A stretch of DNA of 18,324 nucleotides, taken from the NCBI GenBank assembly GCA_026193125.1, contig JAPHSC010000237.1:1-18324 (forward strand). Direction: 5' to 3'. This document shows, piece after piece, positions 1 to 5,894 of the stretch; positions within the stretch are counted from its first letter, which is position 1; every line of letters begins with the position of its first letter. Under the pieces are notes generated by a model. It saw nothing but the letters and a program-made list of their open reading frames with translations. It did not search any database and was not told the origin of the DNA. The position numbers and the translations under genes were made by a program. Source of the stretch: Gammaproteobacteria bacterium (GTDB lineage: Bacteria; Pseudomonadota; Gammaproteobacteria; Steroidobacterales; BM003).

Positions 1-15
1 CCCCTTGAGGGGTGA

Positions 16-30
16 GCCGACAGCGTCGGC
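16..30. other. Short perfect hairpin upstream of the SRP RNA
   Basis: Bases 16-21 (GCCGAC) pair perfectly with 25-30 (GTCGGC) around a three-base loop, and directly before it CCCC at 1-4 can pair with GGGG at 9-12. A TGA at 13-15 in frame 1 could be the stop of a gene entering from outside the window, which would make this hairpin a 3' end structure, but no U-tract follows and too little coding sequence is visible to tell. The rest of 31-126 shows nothing I can name. Confidence 0.3.
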
Positions 31-126
31 GAATAATCCCACCCTCTCCGCCATATTTTCTTAGCCAGACCGAAATCCAGGGCCGACACTCTTCCCAGGT
101 AACTGGGACCCGGCGAAAAACCCGGG

Positions 127-132
127 TAGAAT
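127..132 (+). promoter_or_regulatory. Candidate -10 box of the SRP RNA gene
   Basis: TAGAAT at 127-132 matches five of six bases of the sigma70 -10 consensus. It lies about 20 bases before the start of the folded SRP RNA, so transcription would begin near 139-141 and leave a short 5' extension to be trimmed. No convincing -35 box is visible at the right spacing, so this is tentative. Confidence 0.35.
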
Positions 133-151
133 ACGCACCTCCGCGAGTTAT

Positions 152-263
152 GGTGGTCCGTGCTGGTCCCCTCGCGACGACTAACCGTGAACCCCGTCAG
201 ACCCGGAAGGGAGCAGCGGCAGCGGTGACGCCGTGCGCCGGGGTGTGGCTGGTACGGACCGCC
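152..263 (+). ncRNA. ffs: Signal recognition particle RNA, bacterial small (4.5S) type
   Basis: This RNA is the scaffold of the signal recognition particle. It binds Ffh and FtsY and directs ribosomes making membrane proteins to the inner membrane. The ends pair perfectly over ten base pairs: 152-161 (GGTGGTCCGT) with 254-263 (ACGGACCGCC), including one G-U pair. The apical domain at about 201-218 carries the conserved Ffh-binding element, with a GGAA tetraloop inside CCCGGAAGGG followed by AGCAGC and the matching 3' side GTGACGCCGTGCGCCGGGGTG. Size (about 112 nt) and lack of an Alu domain match the gammaproteobacterial 4.5S type. dnaX follows 69 bases later. Exact mature ends are uncertain by a few bases. 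Confidence 0.95.
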
Positions 264-291
264 TCCATTCCGGGTCCACGAACAAGGGTAT

Positions 292-329
292 TGATGGTAG
301 AGTAACGGCTTTTCCGCGAAGAACCATCA
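292..329 (+). promoter_or_regulatory. Stem-loop in the dnaX leader
   Basis: TGATGGT at 292-298 is complementary to ACCATCA at 323-329, and inside it CGG at 306-308 pairs with CCG at 314-316 around a pyrimidine loop. The outer stem ends three bases before the dnaX start codon, so if it forms it would cover the ribosome-binding region, which has no strong Shine-Dalgarno sequence. It might also help define the 3' end of an SRP RNA precursor. Seen only as complementarity; function is inferred. Confidence 0.3.
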
Positions 330-332
330 CGC

Positions 333-2015
333 ATGAGTTACCTTGTACTGGCCCGAAAATGGCGCCCTAGAAATTTCACCGAAATGGTTGGCCAGGAGCA
401 TGTCCTGCGGGCCTTGATCAATGCCCTGGATAACGACCGCCTGCATCACGCCTACCTGTTTTCCGGTACACGGGGAGTGGGCAAGACCAGCGTGGCCAGG
501 ATTTTCGCCAAATCTCTCAATTGTGAAAAAGGCGTTACCTCAGAACCTTGCGGTGAATGTTCTGCATGCGTAGAGATTGACGAGGGCAGGTTCGTTGATT
601 TGATCGAGGTGGATGCGGCTTCGCGAACCAAGGTGGACGATACACGGGAGCTCCTGGAGAACGTGCAGTATGCGCCCACCCGTGGCCGCTACAAGGTCTA
701 CCTCATCGATGAAGTACACATGCTCTCCAGTCATTCTTTCAATGCCTTGCTGAAGACCCTGGAAGAGCCGCCACCACACGTGAAATTCCTGTTGGCAACC
801 ACCGATCCCCAGAAACTTCCGGTAACCGTGCTCTCACGTTGCCTGCAATTCAATCTCAAGCGCATTTCGCTGGACCGAATAGTCGAGCGCCTGGAGCTTA
901 TCGTAAAGAGCGAAGGGGTCGGGGCTGATAGCACGGCTTTGAGGATGCTGGGGCGCGCTGCCGAGGGCAGTATGCGCGATGCACTTAGTCTGCTGGACCA
1001 GGCTATTTCATTCGGTGGTGGTGAGGTCCGCGAAGCGGAGGCGGGCAAGATGCTCGGCAGTATAGACCGGCATCATGTCACCCACCTGCTGGAAGCACTG
1101 GCAATGCATGATGGAGCGGGCCTGATGGAATGCGCCCGGGTCCTGGCCCAGGATGCTCCTGATTTCGACAAGGCACTGATTGACCTGTCTTCCTTGCTGC
1201 AGAAGATTGCCGTCCACCAGGTGGTTCCGGGCGCCGGTCTGGAAGATGAGGACGATGATAGCGTGCAACGCCTTGCCGGCATGCTGACACCTGAAGATGT
1301 GCAATTGTTCTACCAGATTGCTATCACGGGTCGGCGTGACATCGACCTGGCGCCGGATCCAAAGAGCGGCTTTGAAATGACCCTGCTGCGCATGCTCGCG
1401 TTCAAGCCTGATGCAGGTGCCCCGCCTTCCGCCACGTCCACTCCCGGGCGCGGTGGGTCGAAGAAGCCCGCTGCCATCGGGGATTCCCCAGACAAGACTG
1501 GGAGTCGCAGGCAGCGGGAGTCTGCTCCATCGCCGAGTAAAAAGACCCAGGCGACAAGTTCGGAATTGGCTGGACCAACTCCGGCAAATGAGGAATCCGG
1601 GGAAACCAGGCAGCCGGGCAAGACGGATTCAAGCTCCCGGGATTGGGCTTCCTTGATCAAATCGATGCGTCTGAAGGGTGTTAGTCGCCAGGTAGCGGTT
1701 AATTGCCAAATGCTGGGTCGGGAGGGGAACGTGGTTTCCCTGCAACTGGATCCAGCGAGCAAGGCATTGATTACCGATACCCTGAAGGCCAATTTGCAGA
1801 AAAGCATGTCGGAATATTTCAAATCCGATATATCGCTGCGCATCGTACTGGCCGAACCCGCAGTAGAAACGCCCGCGAAACAAGTGGCCCGGCAGGAGCA
1901 GGAGCGCCTGCAACAGGCACGCGAGTCGCTGGAGCAGGACCCGAACATTCAGGCGCTAAAATCGACATTTGGCGCTGCGATATTGGAAGATACGATCAGA
2001 CCGCTGGATGATTAG
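333..2015 (+). CDS. dnaX: DNA polymerase III subunits tau/gamma (clamp loader ATPase)
   Basis: DnaX is the AAA+ motor of the clamp loader. It opens the beta sliding clamp and, as tau, ties polymerase cores and DnaB helicase into the replisome. The 560-residue protein has the N-terminal LARKWRPRNF signature, Walker A GTRGVGKT at 45-52, zinc cysteines C64, C73, C76 and C79, Walker B LIDEVH at 124-129, sensor 1 around LLATTD at 153-158 and the SRC arginine finger motif at 168-170. A low-complexity Pro/Ser/Lys-rich linker (about 365-440) leads to a C-terminal domain (about 448-560) like the polymerase-binding domain of tau, so the zero frame encodes full-length tau. A short A-run at codons 403-404 in the linker might allow a gamma-like product. 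It heads the dnaX-ybaB-recR cluster. ATG start; no strong Shine-Dalgarno sequence. Confidence 0.97.
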   Translation: MSYLVLARKWRPRNFTEMVGQEHVLRALINALDNDRLHHAYLFSGTRGVGKTSVARIFAKSLNCEKGVTSEPCGECSACVEIDEGRFVDLIEVDAASRTKVDDTRELLENVQYAPTRGRYKVYLIDEVHMLSSHSFNALLKTLEEPPPHVKFLLATTDPQKLPVTVLSRCLQFNLKRISLDRIVERLELIVKSEGVGADSTALRMLGRAAEGSMRDALSLLDQAISFGGGEVREAEAGKMLGSIDRHHVTHLLEALAMHDGAGLMECARVLAQDAPDFDKALIDLSSLLQKIAVHQVVPGAGLEDEDDDSVQRLAGMLTPEDVQLFYQIAITGRRDIDLAPDPKSGFEMTLLRMLAFKPDAGAPPSATSTPGRGGSKKPAAIGDSPDKTGSRRQRESAPSPSKKTQATSSELAGPTPANEESGETRQPGKTDSSSRDWASLIKSMRLKGVSRQVAVNCQMLGREGNVVSLQLDPASKALITDTLKANLQKSMSEYFKSDISLRIVLAEPAVETPAKQVARQEQERLQQARESLEQDPNIQALKSTFGAAILEDTIRPLDD

Positions 2016-2042
2016 CTGACAGAGGCGTTAGGAGTTGAAACG

Positions 2043-2366
2043 ATGAAAGGTGGAATTGGCCAACTAATGAAGCAGGCCCAGCAAATGCAGGCCAACATGC
2101 AAAAAGCGCAGGAAGAGCTGGCCCGTCTGGAGGTGACCGGCGAATCTGGTGGCGGCATGGTCAAGGTCGTGATGAATGGAAAACATGAAGTACGCCGTGT
2201 AGAGATAGATGCTTCCTTGCAGGGGGATGACAAGGAAATGCTGGAGGACCTGGTGGCCGCGGCAATAAACGATGCGGTGCATCGGATTGAGCGCACTACC
2301 AGCGAGAGAATGTCCTCCCTCACGTCGGGAATGTCTCTGCCACCCGGCATGAAACTGCCTTTCTAG
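2043..2366 (+). CDS. ybaB: Nucleoid-associated protein, YbaB/EbfC family
   Basis: A small (107 aa) DNA-binding protein of the YbaB/EbfC family, which forms dimers with a tweezer-like shape and coats the nucleoid without strict sequence preference. The sequence has the typical start, MKGGIGQLMKQAQQMQANMQ, an N-terminal helix rich in Gln, Met and Ala; a central GGGMVKVVMNGKHEVRRVEID strand region; and the Met- and Pro-rich C-terminal MSLPPGMKLPF end. AGGAG at 2030-2034 lies eight bases before the ATG. It starts 27 bases after dnaX and ends four bases before recR, the arrangement found across many bacteria, so the three are very likely co-transcribed. Confidence 0.95.
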   Translation: MKGGIGQLMKQAQQMQANMQKAQEELARLEVTGESGGGMVKVVMNGKHEVRRVEIDASLQGDDKEMLEDLVAAAINDAVHRIERTTSERMSSLTSGMSLPPGMKLPF

Positions 2367-2370
2367 TCGC

Positions 2371-2970
2371 ATGAGTTACTCACCACTTGTCAGTAGATTG
2401 GTGGAGGCCCTGCGGTGTTTGCCCGGGGTGGGACCGAAGTCCGCACAGCGCATGGCTTTTCACCTGCTTGAGAGAGATCGGGATGGTGCAGGGGCATTGG
2501 CGCAGGCCATAGTGCAGGCCGTAGACCACGTAGGCCACTGCCAAAACTGCCGTATGTTGACGGAAGAGCCACTTTGCTGGATCTGCAAGGGGTCTTCACG
2601 GGATGCCAGCTTGCTGTGTGTGGTGGAAACACCGGCCGACGTGATGGCAGTGGAGCATTCCGCCGGTTATAGCGGCTTGTATTTTGTACTGATGGGTCAT
2701 TTGTCACCCCTGGATGGAATTGGTCCTGACCAGCTGGGGATAGACTTGCTTGAACGACGCCTGGAAAGCGGTTCGATAAAGGAAGTTATCCTGGCAACAA
2801 ACCCGACCGTGGAAGGCGACGCCACGGCGCATTACATATCAGACCTGGCCAACAAGAAGGGATTGCGCTCCACGCGTATTGCCCACGGGGTCCCGGTAGG
2901 TGGAGAACTTGAATTCGTTGACGGCGGAACGCTGTCACACGCTTTTGCCGGCAGGCACACCATGGATTAG
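2371..2970 (+). CDS. recR: Recombination mediator protein RecR
   Basis: RecR works with RecO (and RecF) to load RecA onto SSB-coated single-stranded DNA at gaps during recombinational repair. The 199-residue protein has the standard length and all domains: an N-terminal helix-hairpin-helix with LPGVGPKSAQR at 17-27, a four-cysteine zinc finger at C57, C60, C69 and C72, a Toprim domain opening with CVVETPAD around E86, and the C-terminal GGELEFVDGGTLSHAFAGR region. The ATG follows the ybaB stop after four bases with no clear ribosome-binding site of its own, so translation is probably coupled to ybaB. Confidence 0.97.
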   Translation: MSYSPLVSRLVEALRCLPGVGPKSAQRMAFHLLERDRDGAGALAQAIVQAVDHVGHCQNCRMLTEEPLCWICKGSSRDASLLCVVETPADVMAVEHSAGYSGLYFVLMGHLSPLDGIGPDQLGIDLLERRLESGSIKEVILATNPTVEGDATAHYISDLANKKGLRSTRIAHGVPVGGELEFVDGGTLSHAFAGRHTMD

Positions 2971-2976
2971 TCACAG

Positions 2977-3001
2977 CGCCGGGTTGCCCCTTTGCCTGGC
3001 G
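2977..3001 (+). terminator. Hairpin just after recR, no U-tract
   Basis: CGCCGGGT at 2977-2984 pairs with GCCTGGCG at 2994-3001 (eight pairs, two of them G-U) around a nine-base loop, starting seven bases after the recR stop. No T-run follows, so it is more likely a 3' end stabiliser or pause than an intrinsic terminator on its own. Confidence 0.35.
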
Positions 3002-3066
3002 TCACCACACTCAGAATGGCCCTCTTCGCCGGGCAGATAATTTGAGACACGCCCCGAGATCACCCT

Positions 3067-3093
3067 GTAGAGACCCCCGGGTTTCTACTTATT
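3067..3093 (+). terminator. Likely terminator of the dnaX-ybaB-recR transcript
   Basis: GTAGAGACCC at 3067-3076 pairs with GGGTTTCTAC at 3079-3088, ten pairs with one G-U, closing on a very short loop (in practice nine pairs around four bases). TTATT follows on the plus strand, a weak U-tract. On the minus strand no T-run follows, so the orientation fits the end of the recR transcript. Confidence 0.5.
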
Positions 3094-3277
3094 GCGCAAC
3101 CCGATGTAACCGACCGACCATGGCAGTCACTAGCGACAGCACGATGCGCTGATGGATCGAAGCCAGGAATGTTCCAGGCCTGCTCTCAGGATCGGACACA
3201 TCATCTCGAACAAAAACTGGCCGCCCGTGTTTAAGATTCAGAAGAAATAATTTTCGATCGAATCGACCGGAGGGGGC

Positions 3278-3748
3278 ATGAAGAACCACGTATTGCGACC
3301 ATTATGGTTGGCCATCGGGTTGGTCGTTCTGGTGCTGACAGCCAGGTACTTTATGGTTCCCAAAGATTTCGGCGTACATGGTGATTCGTTCACCTACGGT
3401 TTCTATCGTCTGAGTAACGTGCAGGAATGGAAGGATTTCCCGGTCAAATATCAGGGCCGGGAGCGTTGCGCAAAATGCCATGAAGAAAACAGCCAGTCCA
3501 TCAGTGACTCAAGGCACAAGAACATACAGTGCGAGAATTGCCATGGCCCGGCCGCGGGACATCCCAGGAAAGTCAAGAAACTGGTCATAGATACATCACG
3601 TGATCTGTGCCTGCGCTGCCATGCATTGCTTGAGTATCCGAACAGCAAACGGGGAATGATGAAAGGTGTTGTAAGCGAAAAGCATAAAAAGAAATTCGAG
3701 TGCAGTAAATGCCATAACCCCCACAACCCAAATCTGGAGGATCGGTGA
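3278..3748 (+). CDS. Membrane-anchored tetraheme cytochrome c
   Basis: A 156-residue periplasmic electron carrier. An N-terminal hydrophobic helix (about 9-26, after basic residues) acts as a signal anchor. Four c-type heme sites follow: CAKCH at 64-68, CENCH at 85-89, CLRCH at 111-115 and CSKCH at 142-146. Extra histidines (H80, H95, H136, H149) precede or follow these sites in the CxxCHNPH style of multiheme cytochromes and could be distal ligands. GGAGG lies four bases before the ATG. The stop overlaps the start of the iron-sulfur gene by one base, so the two are translated together. Role inferred from context: passing electrons between the Fe-S/NrfD pair and an unknown partner in the periplasm. 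It resembles DsrJ or NrfB in its position, but carries four hemes rather than DsrJ's three; I do not recognise the exact family. Confidence 0.9.
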   Translation: MKNHVLRPLWLAIGLVVLVLTARYFMVPKDFGVHGDSFTYGFYRLSNVQEWKDFPVKYQGRERCAKCHEENSQSISDSRHKNIQCENCHGPAAGHPRKVKKLVIDTSRDLCLRCHALLEYPNSKRGMMKGVVSEKHKKKFECSKCHNPHNPNLEDR

Positions 3749-4518
3749 TGGAGTGCTCTCGTCGACAGTTTCTCAAAAACACCGTTACAACCACTCTTGC
3801 GGCCGTGTTGCCGGCTACGGCAGTCGTCTTCCTGACCCCGGAAGAACTCAGGGCCGCGATAGAAAACAAAAAAACCAGGTGGACCTTTCTGGTTGATACC
3901 AACAAGTGCGTTGGTTGTGGCATGTGCGTCAAGGCCTGCAAGCTGGAAAATGAAATACCCTATGATGCCCCGGTGACCCGTACCTGGATTGAACGCTACG
4001 TGGTGACCAGAGATGGCGAGGTGCATATCGACTCGCCCCTGGGTGGTCGTGACGGATTCATAGATGACAAGATTCAAGGTGAGGAGATTAATCCCGAGGA
4101 CATCACCAAGGCGTTCTTCGTACCCAAACTCTGCAACCAGTGTGAAAACCCGCCGTGCGTGCAAGTTTGCCCCGTGGGTGCCACGTACCAGACTGACGAC
4201 GGCGTAGTGCTTATTGATCGCAGTTGGTGCATTGGATGTGGCTACTGCATCATGGCCTGCCCCTATGGAGTCAGGTTCTTCCATCCCGTCACCAAGACTG
4301 CGGACAAGTGCAACTTCTGCTATCACCGGATCAGCAAGGGGTTGCAGCCTGCCTGTGTCGAGGCCTGTGCTTTTGACGCACGCAAGCTGGGTAACCTGAA
4401 GGATCCTGATGATCCTGTTACACAGGTAATTACGACCAAACGGGTGGCGGTGCTTAAAGATGAATACGGGACGAAGCCGCATGTGTTTTATTTGGGCCTC
4501 GACGAAAACGTGAGGTAA
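3748..4518 (+). CDS. Tat-exported four-cluster [4Fe-4S] ferredoxin-type subunit (DsrO/NrfC/TtrB-like)
   Basis: An electron-transfer subunit of the kind that links a quinone-reactive NrfD protein to a periplasmic redox partner. With the ATG at 3748 it has 256 residues. A twin-arginine signal, SRRQFLK at 4-10, and a hydrophobic stretch to about 29 indicate folded export to the periplasm. Sixteen cysteines form four cluster sets: C54, C57, C60 with C64; C129, C132, C137 with C141; C161, C164, C167 with C171; and C188, C191 with C203, C207. The ATG is chosen over the GTG at 3745 because GGAGG at 3736-3740 is well spaced and the ATG overlaps the upstream TGA by one base. The nrfD-like gene follows four bases after the stop. 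Family membership is secure; the specific complex is not. Confidence 0.93.
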   Translation: MECSRRQFLKNTVTTTLAAVLPATAVVFLTPEELRAAIENKKTRWTFLVDTNKCVGCGMCVKACKLENEIPYDAPVTRTWIERYVVTRDGEVHIDSPLGGRDGFIDDKIQGEEINPEDITKAFFVPKLCNQCENPPCVQVCPVGATYQTDDGVVLIDRSWCIGCGYCIMACPYGVRFFHPVTKTADKCNFCYHRISKGLQPACVEACAFDARKLGNLKDPDDPVTQVITTKRVAVLKDEYGTKPHVFYLGLDENVR

Positions 4519-4522
4519 TGTC

Positions 4523-5770
4523 ATGTCCCCTGATCTAGTCGTACACGGCGTTGAATGGACGGTAAAGGAACTCTTCGTATACCCGAATGAGTATATTTAC
4601 TGGAGTATCCAGATTGTCATGTATCCGTACATGACCGGACTGGTGGCGGGCGCTTTCGTCTTGTCGTCTCTTTATCATGTATTTGACCAGAAAGCGCTGA
4701 AGGACATCGCCCAGTTTTCCCTGGTGTTCTCCCTGGCTTTGTTACCGGTCGCGGCCTTGCCGTTATTGCTGCATTTGCAGCAACCCACAAGGGCCATGGA
4801 GCCGCTTCTTACGCCGCACTTTACCTCGGCTATCGCGGCCTTCGGAATTGTCTTCACGACCTATGGATTGATTGTTGTCAGTGAGATCTGGTTTGTCTAT
4901 CGCAAGTACTTCGTGGAGCAGGCACAGGCCCTGAAAGGCAAGACCGGGTTGGCCAACGCGATGACCCGCATGATCTACCTGGTTCTCACCATGGGTGCGT
5001 TTGATATTAGCGAAGAGGCTATTGCTACCGACAAGAAAGCGGCCAAGATACTTGCAGGTATAGGTATTCCTGTTGCCTGTTTCCTGCATGGGTATGCGGG
5101 TTTTATTTTCGGTTCCGTCAAGGCCAACGCACTTTGGATGTCTCCCTTGATGCCGGTTATTTTCATTATGTCGGCGGTGGTTTCGGGTATCGCCTTATGT
5201 ATGCTGACCTATATCGTAATCATGGAATGGCGGGCATTTCGCAATAGAAGAAGCACCTCCAGGGGGATCAAGTTAGAAGGCGCCGAGGAGAAAGTTGTGT
5301 TTGAGGCGGGACGTTATCTGCTGGGGTTCCTGGTAGCGGCGATCAGTCTGGAGATGCTGGACCTGATTTTTCGTGGCTATACCGCGATGAAATCCTGGGA
5401 CATCCTGCGCTCGGTTATGTATGGCAAAGACTTCTTAAATATTTTCTTTTTGCAGTACACCATGGGTAATCTGGTGCCCTTCATACTGTTGTTATTACCC
5501 AAGCTCACGATAAGAAGAACGGTAGTGGCTTTGATACTGGTGCTGTTTGGCGTGTTTATGATGCGTTGGAACGTGGTCATCGGCGGACAGGCATTTTCCT
5601 TGTCCTTCTCAGGTTACATGCATTACCACATTCCGATTATTCCCCACAGCATGGAAACCTATAAGGAAGGGCTGTTTGGTGCGCTGACCGTGATAGCCAT
5701 CCCCTTTATCCTTTTCTCGATAATCAACAAGTTTGTGCCATCACTGAAATCGGAGGGTGACGGCCTGTAG
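4523..5770 (+). CDS. NrfD/PsrC-family quinone-interacting membrane subunit
   Basis: A 415-residue integral membrane protein of the NrfD/PsrC/DsrP family, which exchanges electrons between the quinone pool and a periplasmic iron-sulfur partner without heme. I count about ten hydrophobic segments, near 33-53, 62-84, 102-124, 147-163, 176-197, 207-233, 261-283, 305-325, 332-354 and 384-402, more like the longer DsrP-type proteins than the eight-helix PsrC. The HLQQPTR loop at 84-90 sits where the family has its conserved LxxPxR motif after helix two. GAGGT at 4512-4516 precedes the ATG by six bases. It ends the three-gene unit; direction of electron flow (quinol oxidation or quinone reduction) cannot be told from sequence. 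Confidence 0.92.
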   Translation: MSPDLVVHGVEWTVKELFVYPNEYIYWSIQIVMYPYMTGLVAGAFVLSSLYHVFDQKALKDIAQFSLVFSLALLPVAALPLLLHLQQPTRAMEPLLTPHFTSAIAAFGIVFTTYGLIVVSEIWFVYRKYFVEQAQALKGKTGLANAMTRMIYLVLTMGAFDISEEAIATDKKAAKILAGIGIPVACFLHGYAGFIFGSVKANALWMSPLMPVIFIMSAVVSGIALCMLTYIVIMEWRAFRNRRSTSRGIKLEGAEEKVVFEAGRYLLGFLVAAISLEMLDLIFRGYTAMKSWDILRSVMYGKDFLNIFFLQYTMGNLVPFILLLLPKLTIRRTVVALILVLFGVFMMRWNVVIGGQAFSLSFSGYMHYHIPIIPHSMETYKEGLFGALTVIAIPFILFSIINKFVPSLKSEGDGL

Positions 5771-5782
5771 CGACAGGTCGTC
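5759..5782 (+). terminator. Hairpin over the stop codon of the NrfD-like gene
   Basis: GACGGCCTGT at 5759-5768 pairs with ACAGGTCGTC at 5773-5782 over ten pairs (one G-U) around the four-base loop AGCG; the TAG stop occupies 5768-5770 at the loop. A possible extension pairs GGTG at 5756-5759 with CACC at 5784-5787. No U-tract follows, so intrinsic termination is unproven, but the position at the end of an operon fits a 3' end structure. Confidence 0.45.
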
Positions 5783-5894
5783 CCACCTTATGCGCATGTC
5801 TTTGTCGGCTGTGCGGGAAGGTGACCAGGCAAAAACGGGATAGCTGTTTGTGGCAGGATTGCATGCCGGCTCTGCCACGCTCAAAGGTGTTGCT

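Larger units (their letters stand above)
2971..3277. other. Gene-free gap between recR and the cytochrome operon
   Basis: This 307-base stretch contains no convincing gene on either strand. It holds two hairpins near its 5' end (2977-3001 and 3067-3088, listed separately), an 8-base palindrome TTGCGCAA at 3092-3099, and an A+T-rich patch at about 3230-3254 where a promoter for the cytochrome operon would be expected. I could not find a convincing -35/-10 pair there. GGAGG at 3269-3273 is the ribosome-binding site of the next gene. Confidence 0.6.

Noticed and set aside
12..305. Open frame of 97 codons across the start of the window
   Set aside because: It runs straight through the SRP RNA, has Arg/Pro-rich composition typical of non-coding GC-rich sequence and resembles no family.
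3092..3099. TTGCGCAA palindrome as a regulator site
   Set aside because: An eight-base palindrome can arise by chance, it does not match the FNR or other operator patterns I considered, and there is no nearby promoter to control.
3451..4524. 357-codon minus-strand frame opposite the cytochrome and Fe-S genes
   Set aside because: The plus strand carries unmistakable heme and cluster motifs; the minus-strand translation has no recognisable domain and is a shadow of their codon usage.
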